Below, piece by piece: positions 21,701 to 33,190 of a DNA stretch of 64,000 nucleotides. Origin of the DNA: Siphonodentalium dalli (Eukaryota; Mollusca; Scaphopoda; Gadilida; Siphonodentaliidae). How positions within the stretch are numbered: position 1 is the first letter of the stretch; the number at the start of each line of letters is the position of its first letter. The stretch lies in contig CP136069.1 of the NCBI GenBank assembly GCA_032622095.1, positions 157,841,043-157,905,042 on the forward strand. Reading direction: 5' to 3'. Below the pieces are notes generated by a model. That model worked only from the letters and a program-made list of their open reading frames with translations. It did no database searches and was not told where the DNA came from. Both the position numbers and the translations under genes were made by a program.

Positions 21701-23372
21701 AAGCGCAGTAGTCTATTTTCCCCATGTTAAAGGACATCCACAAATACTAAATAACGCTAACCTACTGCGAATGTTTGACACGACAACTGTTAACATATTT
21801 GGGCTGAATTCATCTGACGCGGTATTATTCCTCAAAATAAACAACAAAACCATCGTTACTTGGAAATGTAGTTTGGGCTAACATTTACATAAATCCTCCA
21901 CATCAATTATCCCGACACACACGTCAGATGAAAAACAGCCATGAAGTAAACGGCCAAATTTATTATGTACACTTTATAGTCTGTTTCAGAACGAATTTTT
22001 TTTTTAATAAAATCAACAAATTTGTAAATTTAAAAACAATTCAAACGTTGTTGTATTCCATGTCCCAGCCCGGACATATACACCAAATTTCAATAATATT
22101 TATTGAGAAACAACGGACCAAACGCCATATAACACCCCGTATACATCTTTTATTCCGAGTTGGCCTTTTATTCCGAGTTGGCACACGTCGATTGGGGCGA
22201 GTTAGCCCTGGGGCGAGTACGCCGATTCCGGCACCTTCTCTATTTGCAGCAGGTATACGTTTACGCTGGTTTACGCGTAATTTAATTTACAAAGTTCCCC
22301 AATTGGTATCGTAAATAGAGCGACCTTATTTGACAGAGAATGCCTCTGTTATTGATTATCAAGTTGCTATACATTAAAAACGACAAATTCACATGCTCGT
22401 TCAAGCGCAGTAGTCCATTTTCCCCGTGTTAAAGGACATCCACAAATACTAAATAACGCTAACCTACTGCGAATGTTTGACACGACAACTGTTAACATAT
22501 TTGGGCTGAATTCATCTGACGCGGTATTATTCCTCAAAATAAACAACAAAACCATCGTTACTTGGAAATGTAGTTTGGGCTAACATTTACATAAATCCTC
22601 CACATCAATTATCCCGACACACACGTCAGATGAAAATAGCCATGAAGTAAACGGCCAAATTTATTATGTACACTTTATAGTGTGTTTCAGAACGAATTAT
22701 TTTTTAATAAAATCAACAAATTTGTAAATTTAAAACAATTCAAACGTTGTTGTATTCCATGTCCCAGCCCGGACATATACACCAAATTTCAATAATATTC
22801 ATTGAGAAACAACGGACCAAACGCCATATAACACCCCGTATACATCTTTTATTCCGAGTTGGCCTTTTATTCCGAGTTGGCACACGTCGATTGGGGCGAG
22901 TTAGCCCTGGGGCGAGTACGCCGATTCCGGCACCTTCTCTATTTGCAGCAGGTATACGTTTACGGTGGTTTACGCGTAATTTAATTTACAAAGTTCCCCA
23001 ATTGGTATCGTAAATAGAGCGACCTTATTTGACAGAGAATGCCTCTGTTATTGATTATCAAGTTGCTATACATTAAAAACGACAAATTCACATGCTCGGT
23101 CAAGCGCAGTAGTCTATTTTCCCCATGTTAAAGGACATCCACAAATACTAAATAACGCTAACCTACTGCGAATGTTTGACACGACAACTGTTAACATATT
23201 TGGGCTGAATTCATCTGACGCGGTATTATTCCTCAAAATAAACAACAAAACCATCGTTACTTGGAAATGTAGTTTGGGCTAACATTTACATAAATCCTCC
23301 ACATCAATTATCCCGACACACACGTCAGATGAAAAACAGCCATGAAGTAAACGGCCAAATTGGCCGAAATAA
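18716..23372 (-). mobile_element. 3.4-kb dispersed unit, copy B, enlarged to 4.66 kb
   Basis: Opposite orientation to copy A, same as C. Starts CAAGAAAACTAAG followed by GATGCATGCATC, and ends in the palindrome CGGCCAAATTGGCCG plus AAATAA. Relative to A and C it carries about 112 extra bases near 19910-20020 and lacks about 260 bases near 20685. It also contains three tandem copies of a ~700-base segment (21300-23360). It is more diverged from A and C than they are from each other. Confidence 0.7.
21258..23360 (-). repeat. Threefold tandem array, ~700-base unit, inside copy B
   Basis: GTATTCCATGTCCCAGCCCGG occurs at about 21350, 22052 and 22751, giving periods of 702 and 699. The copies are almost identical, including a small internal duplication TTATTCCGAGTTGG present in all three but absent from A and C. 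An 88-residue frame recurs in each copy simply because the DNA is identical. Confidence 0.9.
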
Positions 23373-23559
23373 GTGCACGAGTATCACCTTTTCATACCTG
23401 CCTAGGCTGCCTATCGAGGAGTCTAGATACATAGGAGGAGGATGAACAATGTCAGTGGCAATCCATGACATAAAAAAACAACATGCTGGAAATAAAATAT
23501 GTGTAAAGAAGTGACATACTCAGAGAAGAATTATAGTTCTGATCTCACTGATGCAAATG
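23373..23559. other. Unique flank of copy B
   Basis: No gene or repeat recognised. Confidence 0.4.
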
Positions 23560-23870
23560 TTAGTGATGGGAACGCGTTTGCAATTCAGGTGACCGCGAGC
23601 TGGTAGTATCAATCCGAGTGCATGTCATACCTTCCGGCCAAAAGTCTCTGTCAAGAACAAATTCAGATGGGTCATTTAATACATTTACCCTGGCAGCATA
23701 ATTTCTATATACACTCGGACAGTGGCAAACACTAGATGATCCCACTAGGCTGTCGTATATGTATTTCTTAATGTCTTTCGAGTAGCTATTGTCTACGTCT
23801 CTCAGAAGTACTCGGTAGGTCTTAATTGGGAATCTTGAACTGTAATTAGATTTTGGAGTGCTTCTAGCAC
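23557..23870 (-). pseudogene. Fragment of an unrecognised protein, possibly a LINE ORF1-type domain
   Basis: On the minus strand one frame stays open for about 100 codons, from a KSNYSSRFPIKTYRVLLRD segment through YAARVNVLNDPSEFVLDRDFWPEGMTCTRI to a stop near 23560. The '...DRDFWPEGM.C..' ending recalls the C-terminal nucleic-acid-binding region of ORF1 proteins in some invertebrate LINEs. That is a memory-based guess. No start codon, splice site or promoter is clear, and no reverse transcriptase is adjacent. Confidence 0.35.
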
Positions 23871-23899
23871 GTTTGTTATTTAGACCCTTCGGTTATATA

Positions 23900-24430
23900 T
23901 TCACGGTGGTCAGGACAATAAGAGGAAAATTTTAATTATTAATCATTTTCTTATGTGGAGACGATGCATGTGTTACATTCACGCTGCACTTATTACACTA
24001 CTGCTTCCTTGCATATGAATGTTGTCTGAGAGAAGTATTTATTAACACCACGGGTGTATACTGTCGGCCAAATATTAGAAAGACGTGGGCCCATGTAGGT
24101 ATTATAAATAGATTGGGTCGCTTTAAAAGCTGTAGTGCTACCCCGAATGCAGTTATTTTGGGACGCGTTAAAGTTGTACTGCGACCTCGAGTCCGGTAAA
24201 AGCTGTAGTTGGAATGTCCAAGTTCGTGAATGTTCTATTGACTATGCCGATGATTTGAAAAGCTTTATTGTTTAGGATATTGTAGAAAGGCTAATCTGGC
24301 CATGTCAAAATGAGCTATAGCGATGTGATATCTCGCAGGACAACACATTTCGGGTGTTCGTGGGGTGGGTATTCGCTGGATGTCTTAAAGTTGCAGTATG
24401 TAACCACTCTGACCGCGTTAATTGCTTTCG
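23900..24430. other. No recognised gene; short dispersed-repeat fragment
   Basis: The segment near 24165-24225 (GGACGCGTTAAAGTTGTACTGCGACC...GAGTCCGGTAAAAG) is shared with 50005-50090 and, inverted, with 25310-25370. The rest looks unique. Confidence 0.5.
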
Positions 24431-24479
24431 ACGTTTAGGTATGAACAATGGCTGGGCCATACACTATTGTCGGGAACAC

Positions 24480-24733
24480 AATACCTCCGATGTTTTATCC
24501 GCATTTAGAAGCTTTCTGGTGTGGTGAATGAGAAACCTGCAGTAATAAGCCGTAGTTTTTTGTAATAATTTGCAGGATTAGTTGTTTTAACGGAATTCTG
24601 AGGCGGTGCATTCATGTAACCAATATATTTTATATTTTAATTTATATTTATGGCTAATAATATGATCTGGCGGTGTTACAATTTCTGACTATGGTTTTCT
24701 TGTATATTATGTTATGGTAGGGAACATAATTAG
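24480..24733 (-). repeat. Dispersed repeat R2, copy 1
   Basis: Inverse of 36913-37130. Shared landmarks are GCATTTAGAAGC(T)TTCTGGTGTGG, GAAACCTGCAGTAAT, CGGAATTCTGAGG and CCATTTCTGACTATGGTTTTCTTG, followed by T. The end CTTG|T is the same as in the 3.4-kb units. Confidence 0.7.
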
Positions 24734-24937
24734 TTGCGACTGTCTTCATAATGGTTACAAAATTATAGGTGGGCTTAAACGATGTTATATTTTTAAATTT
24801 GTATTACATGGCATCATTCCTCCCACACAGACGAAATTTATGCCAGATGTTAGAACTGTTTCCAAATTTGAAGGCGAATGTTAGTTTGAACATTTTTAGA
24901 AATTCCTATACCAAAGTAGTTCTAAGTGAGAAAATGC

Positions 24938-25480
24938 AAGGCTGAAATCACCAGGGTGACAACACCATAGTAATACAAGAAAACCAATGTCAGAAATGGA
25001 AACGCGCTCAAGATCATATATTATATACCCATTATTGTAATTATAGAATATATAATATATTGGTTTTGCGAATGACCAACTCAGAATTCCGTTAAAATAA
25101 CAATAACAACCAGCACCTAATTAACGAACCGGTGGCCGACTCGGCCGTCTCCGACACAACCCCCAGTGGGCTGTAGAACGAAAAATGTCTATAACAGTTG
25201 AAATATAAGACTTACACACTATCTTTTTCATTTCTTTTATTTGTAATTGACATAACTTGCACAAACAAAAATCAACATTATTGACATAATAATGTAAAGG
25301 AAAATAAACGAAATTGAAATTCCCAACTACACCTTTTACCGGACTCACCTCCGGTTCGCAGTTCGACTTTTAATCCTCCCAAAAAAAAAACCGTTATCCT
25401 GCATTATCTATAAATAAAACGCCCAGCCAACCATAGCTATCTAGAATCTCTAGGACAGTATTCACACCGCGTGCGTAATG
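24938..25480 (+). repeat. Dispersed repeat R2, copy 2
   Basis: Begins CAAGAAAACCAATGTCAGAAATGG. It continues through TATATTGGTTTTGCGAATG, ACTCAGAATTCCGTTAAAAT and AACAATAACAACCAGCACCT, then a CCGGACTC/CTATAAATAAA part shared with 38330-38420. Direct orientation relative to 38210-38500. Confidence 0.65.
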
Positions 25481-25730
25481 AGCGATATCCCTATTTCATA
25501 ATAACGCATTATGCAGCTGGGGTGTGTTGCCTTTTTTTGCGATAAGAAAATCCTGTTTCGTTATTCAATCAGTGAAACACAATGGAGTACCCGGTTTTAA
25601 CATAATGTGGAATTGTCACGAAGTGTTTGGGACCTTCAGTGATCCCATATGCCATTCATGACCTCCAATGTTTTGTCTCGAAGTGTAAGGCTTCTAAATG
25701 CCACAATGGTATGTATATATATATACATGT
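25480..25730. other. No recognised gene
   Basis: Short unique stretch ending in a TATATATATACATG run at the edge of the palindromic element. Confidence 0.4.
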
Positions 25731-26059
25731 GTCATGTGTCATGTGAATATTAAAAATGTGTCATGTGAATATTAAGTTATTTGTTTAGATTTGGAATAAA
25801 TAACTATGTTTACACTAATTTGTATCAATGGTTCCAGGGCTCCAGGCCAAATGTTCGGCGATTTCAGCCTTGTACTTTCATACTGGTTATTTAAGCCGCG
25901 GCGTTTTCGTCTCGTGATTGGACCTTTTAGTCCAGGAGATATTGGTCGACCTCTGCACCCCCACTAGGATTCAACTTCACCCCACTAATTTTCTTTCTTA
26001 ATGTCTCCTCTAATATTTTTCGGTTGTTAACAAGAAAAAAAATGGTTGCAGAGACTCCA

Positions 26060-27070
26060 GACAAGATGGCGTCCATCGCGGCGGCCATTTTGTTTATATG
26101 CACCAGGTCTCTTTGATCGCCGTTATAGTAAAGATGATATCACATGCGGTCTTGTTTTCAGCTCGATTCGTTATGCTAATATACAACCCTTACAAATTAG
26201 CCAAAAGTCCGACACCAGAATCCAATATGGCGACCAAGATGGCCGCCGAAATGTGAAAATATGCTATTTTTCTGACGTTTCACCACCTTTCGTTTGTCTC
26301 TGTCGGACCATAATATACATTCAACGTGGGATATTATTTCCGATATCACGTTTTCCCAAATGCCGGTATAATAGGTCAAAGCCGAATCGACAATAATAAC
26401 GCGATGTAATGTTTCGAATCAATGATTGTTATTGCTATCATAACAACACCCGTACATATATATATATGTGCAGGTGATACTCGAGGTAGGATTCCTCTTA
26501 TACCTGAGTTGAGGAATATTCACTCAAATCTAAGATGGCGGCCAAAATGGCCACCATAAATAAAATATCGCCGAAAATCACCGATTTTAACATCAGCGAG
26601 CATTATTATCATGACAACTCCACACCTGCTTACTATTGTGAGTTGGGAACACTTTGGCGAAGAACTTTCCTTGTACCATATCCAAATAAAAGTCCCCCAA
26701 ATCCAAAATGGCGCCCTCAATGGCGGACAGATTTGGAAAAATCACCGAAATTCTCTCATATTCACATCATTGGGCATTACCGTCGAGACAACGCCACTCA
26801 TGCTTACAGTTGAGTTGGAAATACTGAGGTGAAGTAATTACCTAACATCTCATGCAAGAAATGTTTTTTCCAAATCGAAGATGGCGGCCAAAATGGCGAC
26901 CGAAATTTGAAAACAAGCCTACATTCCTTTACTTTCTTACGATGGGCGTTATTGTTTCGCGATTTCTACTCACCATTACATGTTGATATGGAATATTTAT
27001 ATGAAGTATTTATTAGGGTTTGGCAAATGATACTCACAGTCAAGATCGCGGCTAAATTGGCGGTCAGAAA
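26060..27070. repeat. Left-arm array of ~170-base repeats with AAGATGGCGGCC-like cores
   Basis: Cores occur at about 26061, 26234, 26531, 26702, 26877 and 27041, spaced 164-175 bases except one double-length gap. Units share a ~170-base consensus: core, GAAAAATCACCGAAA..., a TGACAACTCCAC-like block, ATGCTTAC and AGTTGAGTTGG. Confidence 0.75.
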
Positions 27071-27686
27071 TTGAAAAGAAATCGATATTTTCCCGTACTA
27101 ATTTCAACTTTTTGTCATAATATCGGTATGTATGGACGAAACTATACATACACCATCTACTAGTTCAACTTAAACGTATTAAAGCGCATAACATAGCTCG
27201 TATCCTTCTGGAAAGATGAAAACCCACAATTAATATCGCGATGTGGCATTTCGAAATCCATTCTCCATTTAGCGCCGATAATGGCCGTAACCATAGATGC
27301 GCCGAATAGTCATATCAGAACAATTACCTGAAAACAGATTCTGATTTGCCACGACCGTCACGTCCATAATTATCTGGTCCAGCTTCATTTCTTTCTCTGA
27401 TAAATCTAGGTCGCTCACACCGACAAATTATACACCACTTCCTGGGAGAAGGGTCCCTCTAATCATAACGTTTCAAGCAATTCATTTTCCGGTGTCTAGA
27501 TTACGATTTTAAATATTTGCTAAATATGGAATTTGTGCGTCATCTTGAACTAGGAAAGCATATGGTCGATGAGTTTACAAGCTTACAGAATGTCATCTCC
27601 ATGTATTTGTCTCATACCCCATGGGGATAACGACATGTACACACCTGGCGAACCAGTTAGCTAGTCACTTCTCAATAGATGGTTCG

Positions 27687-28081
27687 TCAACTCACAAACT
27701 CAGCGAGCGCATTGGCATACGTGGACAACTTCGACGGTGTTTCGACGGTTGCTAGCTGTCTCATTCCCTTGGACAGATGTCCATCTGCTAAGGAGAAGAC
27801 TATAGTGTACCTACTACCCACACTTCTTGACCATGATCCAAAGCAAACTGTGTTTCGTCCCGCAGTTGTCTCGTCGAATATCTCCCAGCAGAGAAGAACA
27901 ATACTTGCGGTGCTAGTTTGTGGACATGCGCCATGATAGTGGGAATGAAATGGGCCACGGTATACACCACCCATACACCTGGTGCATGTTTAAGATATAG
28001 AACGTCATGTGTGTCGGGTTGTTTTATTTGGGTGTGGTAAGATTGTATTTCCACATCCATTTCGAAGCCGTTCTGTTTCAA
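27687..28081 (-). pseudogene. Unrecognised coding fragment in the palindrome centre, left half
   Basis: A frame at 27800-28081 (QNGFEMDVEIQSYHTQIKQ..VLYLKHAPGVWVV..FIPTIMAHVHKLAPQVLF) is matched on the other arm by a + frame at 28535-29056 (KNGFQTDGNIQSYHTRKAK..LNLKHTKI..FHLISTIMTHSHKLAPCVLL). Similarity of the two translations shows they descend from one sequence, but this follows from the palindrome and does not itself prove coding. I do not recognise a family. Confidence 0.35.
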
Positions 28082-28534
28082 CTTGACCAGACGTACACTT
28101 TTGCCTTGATAATACTATGCTAGCCTCCCTCAAAACAGTCGGATGGACTAAAGGATAATGTCTTTATAGCATGAATGTATGCGTTTTTGTTATCCTCTCT
28201 CAGGGTTAGTGTCAGTATGTGGGCGGTATTATTCAAGAAAATGTCAGGAACTGTGGTGCATTTATTTCACTATGTATTTAAAGAACAATTTATAGTCTCG
28301 ATGGCAATGTCTGTGGACGTTGGGGAACGGGACCTTTATGATCATATAGCTTTATATATATAACATTAGAATGTAGTAGTTAATGTCTCATGCAGGAAAA
28401 TGGTCGCAATGGTAATGTTACCAAGAAATCACTTGGTGTACCAACGTATGTTGAACTGAATGCAAGAGCTCATCAACGTAACATTCCTCTGGATCTTCTT
28501 CGCGTTGAACATTTGACCCTTTTGTTGATGGCAT

Positions 28535-29056
28535 TTGTACTTTCTTGAACCATGCCGACCACCACCCAGCGTGGGTATGACATATCAACCAACTATCAAA
28601 GGTATCGCCTTTAAGACTACGCCCCAGTCTTGGTGGGGCTTATACAGTTATGTATCAGTAGTAACCAATGGCACACGCCTGGTCCAGTTGATTAAGAACG
28701 GCTTCCAAACGGATGGGAACATACAGTCTTACCATACAAGGAAAGCAAAGCCACACATGAGTCTGAATCTAAAACATACCAAAATAAGGGCGGTGCAGTC
28801 ATGGTTCCATTTAATTTCCACTATCATGACACATTCCCACAAACTAGCACCGTGTGTATTGTTATCATCTGCTTGGATCTGTTCGGTGAGACGATTGCTG
28901 GACGCCAACAAGATTGTTCTTAGGATCATGTTCAAGAAGTTTGGGTATATTATGCATTATTTTCTTCTACGCCTTAGCAGAAAGGCATCCGTCAAATGTC
29001 AGGCTTTCAACATTCGAAGCCATATACAGACGTTGTCCGGTACGTCAGTGCTTTAG
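28535..29056 (+). pseudogene. Unrecognised coding fragment in the palindrome centre, right half
   Basis: A 173-codon open frame, inverted partner of the frame ending at 27800. It contains SYHTRKAKPHMSLNLKH and STIMTHSHKLAPCVLL. Either both arms once carried a duplicated transposase piece, or this is a chance open frame. No catalytic motif is visible. Confidence 0.35.
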
Positions 29057-29759
29057 ATGAGTATGTGAATTGATGAACCATATATTGAGAAGTGGCTGTT
29101 CGGGAAGAACACCAGGTGTACATGTTGTTATCCCCATTATGTCACCAAAGCTGACAATACGCAGATAGATAGGTCCTTCTGAAAGCTAGTATACGCATCG
29201 ACCGAATACCTTTCTAGTGTATCGCACAAGATGACGCCAATACCCCATATGTAGCATCTGAATTATACCATAAGCTATACCACGAATGAAGCTCGCCAAG
29301 AATAAGGATAAGAATTCCAAGCTTTCGAAACAAACACGTGAGCTGGACACCGGCATATGTATTGTTTGAAACATTCCGATTAGTGGGACCCTTCTACAAA
29401 GAAGTGTAGAAAACTGTTGTTGTGAGCGAGATAGATTAATCTGACGAAGAGACGGAAACTGGTCTAGATAATGCTGATTGTGGCAAATCAGAATAAACTC
29501 AAGTACTGTTGTTTTCTTGGAAGTCATAATATGACTATTCGGCGCACCTATATATGGTTACGGCCAGTATGGGCCCTTAGTGGGGAATGGATTTTGAAAT
29601 GTCACATCGCGATTGTGGGTTTTCATCCTTCCAAAAGGCTACGACTTACGTTGGAACTAATATATGGCTTATATTATGTACCGTTTCGTCTATACAGATC
29701 GATATTATGACAAAAAGTTGAAATTAGTATGTGATAATATCGTCTTTTTTCAATTTCTT

Positions 29760-30835
29760 GCCGCCAGTTTGGTCGCCATATTGACTGTGAGTATCAATTG
29801 CCAAATCCTAAGGAATACTTCATATCTATACTCCATATCAACATGTGATGGTGTGTAGAAATCGAGAAACAATAACGCCCATCGTAAGAAAGTAAAGGAA
29901 TGTAGGCTTGTTTTCAAATTTCGGTCGCCATTTTGGCCGCCATCTTCGATTTGGAAAACCATTTCTTGCATGAGATGTAAGGTAATTACTTCACCTCAGT
30001 ATTTCCAACTCAACTGTAAGCATGGGTGGAGTTGTCTCGACAATAATGCCCAAATGGTGTGAATTTGAGTGAATTTCGGTGATTTTTCCAAATCTGTCCG
30101 CCATTGTGGGCGCCATTTGGGGGACTTTTATTTGGATATGGTACAAGGAAAGTTCTTCGACTAAGTGTTCTCAACTCACAATCGTAAGCAGGTGTGGAGT
30201 TGTCATGACAATAATGCTCACTGATGTTAAAATCAACGATTTTCGGCGATTTTTCTATTTCTGGTGTCCATTTTGGCCGCCATCTTGGATTTGGGTGAAT
30301 ATTCCTCAACTCAGGTATAAGAGGAATCCTAGCTCGAGTATCTCCTGCACATATATATGCATGGGTGTTGTTATGATAGCAATAACATTCATTGATTCGA
30401 AACATTACATCGCGTTATTATTACTTATTAACGTAGAATCGGCTTTGACCTATTGTACCGGCATTTGGGAAAACGTGATATCGGACAAAAATATCCCACA
30501 TTGAATGTATATTATGGTCCCCGTGTGTTCGCCAATGACTCTTCTATACGATAAATGTATAACATCACGCCAAGATGCCAATGTTTTCACACAGAGACAA
30601 ATGAAAGATGGTGTAAGTTCCAAAATAGCATATTTTCACATTTCGGCGGCCATCTTGGCCGCCATATTGGATTCTGGTGTCGGATTTTTGGCTAATTTGT
30701 AAGGGTTGTATATTAGCATAACGAATCGAGCGGAAAACAAGACCGCATGTGATATCATCTTTACTATAACGGTGATCAAAGATACCTGGTGCATTTAAAA
30801 AAAATGGCCGCCATGATGGACGCCATCTTGTCTGG
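29760..30835. repeat. Right-arm array of ~170-base repeats with GGCCGCCATCTT cores
   Basis: Mirror of the left-arm array. Cores occur near 29761, 29922, 30100, 30270, 30640 and 30805. Confidence 0.75.
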
Positions 30836-31165
30836 AGTCTCTGTGGCCACTTTGTTTTCTTGTTAATAACCGAAAAATATTAGAGGAGACATTAAAAAAG
30901 AAAATTAGTGGGGTGAAGTTGAGTCCTGGTGGGGGGTGCAGAGGTCGACCAATATCTCCTGGACTAAAAGGTCCAATCACGAGACGAAAACGCCGCGGCT
31001 TAAATAACCAGTGTGAAAGTACAAGGCTGAAATCGCCGAACATTTGGCCTGGAGCCCTGGAACCATTGATACAAATTAGTGTAAACATAGTTATTTTTTC
31101 CAAATCTTAACAAATAACTTAATATTCACATGACACATTTTTAATATTCACATGACACATGTATA

Positions 31166-31228
31166 TTAGAAAATTAGTGGGGTGAAGTTGAGTCCTGGGG
31201 GGTGCTGAGGTCGACCAATATCTCCTGG
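31166..31228 (-). repeat. Fragment of the palindromic element's arm
   Basis: AAAATTAGTGGGGTGAAGTTGAGTCC..GGTCGACCAATATCTCCTGGACT repeats 30902-30966 immediately outside the palindrome. It may be the remains of a second copy or of a local duplication. A TA microsatellite follows at 31306-31330. Confidence 0.7.
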
Positions 31229-33060
31229 ACTATTTGTAGTACCATCATAGTGATTTCAGTCGTGTGTGTTTCACCCCGGTAATTTGGTATAAAATAGTAG
31301 TTTGGTATATATATATATATATATATTATATATAAGGGTTTCCGTCAGGGGAGAATTAATGAGTCCGTATTGGGGAAACACATAACGCGACGGGACGACC
31401 ATCGTTCGTTCCGTCGGGCGAAAATTTTGTTATTTGACACTGAAAAGAAGCCATTTCCTTGCACCTGAGTGTCCCACAAGGCAATCCAACGCGACGTATA
31501 TTATGCAAGTCTATCATTTCCGTGGGTGCATTAATTCTGTTGATGGTATCTAAATAGTTAGTCCTTTAATTACGTACGTAAGACTGCCGTCTGATTGAAG
31601 ACTATCTAAATGAACGAGCTACGAGTTTAATACAGTGTTTACAAATTTATAACTTACAATAAGATTCCAACAGGTAGAATGAATCTAAACACTAAAAAGC
31701 ATCTACGCATTAACCAATAATAGCTAGCAAGGAGAATTGAATAAAGTATTTCTTAGAATTTCAATAAGTAGCGTAAGTGAAAATGAAACTGACAGGATTA
31801 TATATTCTGTCAATCGTAAAACTATTTGTGCGCAGTGACGTCATACTGCAGGGTTTGGCTGCAGGAGATATTTATAACGGCGAAATACGAATGGTAGCGA
31901 AATCTTTCACACGGAACGCGTAGCTTGTTCAATAGTCTGTATTAGTCCAACAACTGATGACCGCAGCTATAGAACAGAGTTTTAGCCAACGTGTTATAAA
32001 ATATAATTGAGTTTTTGGCGGGGAATGTGAACATGTGCGTCGTTGATTATTGTGCTTGAGGACCCAGGCGGGACAACGAAACTATTATTGACCGTACTTT
32101 GACTTTATCTCCATATTGGGGGGGGGGGGGGGTATGTGTTCGTGTTTATCCTCCATGCATGTAATATGGCTCAAATGAATGGTGTTCTCACTATGAATTC
32201 CCGCTATAAAGACTGATTTGGAACAGGTACCGTATTATTATTCAATAAATCACTTTGGGATTTTGTTAAGTATTCATGGCAATATACGCATAATAATCAA
32301 CACACGTTGAGAATCACATGTATTTTTCAGGAACTTCACTTACCGGTACATCGAACTCAAAACAAATGATAATACAGCAATAAGATAAATGATCAACATT
32401 GATTAGTTTCATTTACGAAAATCCCGTGCATAAAAATATCCCCGACTCAGCAATTGGGTGTTCTTTGATCCAATTATGTAATCGTACGATAGCACGGGGT
32501 CTTCGAGCGTGAGTAGTTTCAGCTTGATTTCCTTCTTGATTTTCGTTACAAATTTATTCGCACTAACAGTCTTTGATGTTACCGCGTCATGTATTTTCGC
32601 TTTTGTAATCTAATTGTATTGCTCATTTTTCTTATTGTTTTTTTTCGGGTGTTTTACTGTGTCGATTTTCATTTTGTTAATATTATTGAAAATGTCAAGT
32701 GTAAGACATAGCTCCATGCACCCTAAATATGTATCATGGAATGTATATAGTTCACGACATATAGTCACCATAAAGACACGTAGCCGTATGTGTGTATGTT
32801 TTGACGGATGTAACCGGTTTACAACAATTGTGATTGACCACCCCCCCTATCCATGGCGCCTGACCCATGACTATCTTTTTCCATTTTCTCCCATACCTAA
32901 CTCAAATTCTGTTATATTTATCTCCAATTCTCCGAAAACCATTATTTCCAAACCTTCCTCCCTCACTTATTGTGAACGTGGCATGTAGCAAAAGGGGAGA
33001 AACTTCATATAAGCCCTCGGACGTATCTCGTCCTCGTGTCCACAGATTAACACTTCTATT
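31229..33060. other. No recognised gene; possible promoter-like site
   Basis: Apart from a TA run (31306-31333) and a G-run (32119-32132), this is unique-looking sequence. AGTGACGTCATACT at 31834 contains a CRE-type TGACGTCA, and ATATTTATAACGG follows about 35 bases later. No convincing open frame begins downstream. The + frame at 32614-32988 has low-complexity starts and no recognised domain. Confidence 0.4.
31834..31882 (+). promoter_or_regulatory. CRE-like TGACGTCA followed by TATA-like motif
   Basis: TGACGTCA is an exact cyclic-AMP response element palindrome, and TATTTATAAC lies about 30 bases downstream, a spacing seen in real promoters. No transcript start or coding exon supports it; chance occurrence is possible. 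Confidence 0.2.
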
Positions 33061-33061
33061 T

Positions 33062-33190
33062 TGGAAAAATGTGTCATGTGAATATTAAGTTATTTGTTTA
33101 GATTTGGAAAAAATAACTATGTTTTCACTAATTTGTATCAATGGTTCCAGGTCAAATGTTCGGCGAATTCAGCCTTGTACTTTCAGCCTT
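33062..33190 (+). repeat. Outer-arm fragment of the palindromic element
   Basis: AAAAATGTGTCATGTGAATATTAAG to TTCAGCCTTGTACTTTCAG matches 25756-25880 with small gaps. It is a solo end without the rest of the arm. Confidence 0.8.

Larger units (their letters stand above)
25730..31165. mobile_element. 5.4-kb imperfect palindrome (foldback-type DNA element)
   Basis: The left arm from ATGTGTCATGTGAATATT (about 25730) is the inverse of the right arm ending about 31165. Matched blocks include TTTGTATCAATGGTTCCAGG, AGCCGCGGCGTTTTCGTCTC, GGTCGACCTCTGCACCCCC, and on inward to ACAACATGTACACCTGG and GAGAAGTGGCT (27590-27670 against 29060-29130). Homology continues weakly to about 28150 and 28550. Each arm is therefore about 2.4 kb and the unique centre only a few hundred bases. 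The arms are about 85-90 percent alike by eye. No recognised transposase. The outer edge has a repeated ATGTGTCATGTGAATATT motif. Target duplication unclear. Confidence 0.8.

Noticed and set aside
21346-23013. 88-aa frame repeated three times
   Set aside because: Follows from near-identical tandem DNA; absent from copies A and C.
27687-29056. Active transposase gene in the palindrome centre
   Set aside because: No catalytic motif and no recognised family; similarity of the two frames is explained by the inverted arms.
29438-29470. CTGACGAAGAGACGGAAAC resembling a hammerhead ribozyme core
   Set aside because: The bases between CTGANGA and GAAA do not form stem II, and flanking stems are absent.
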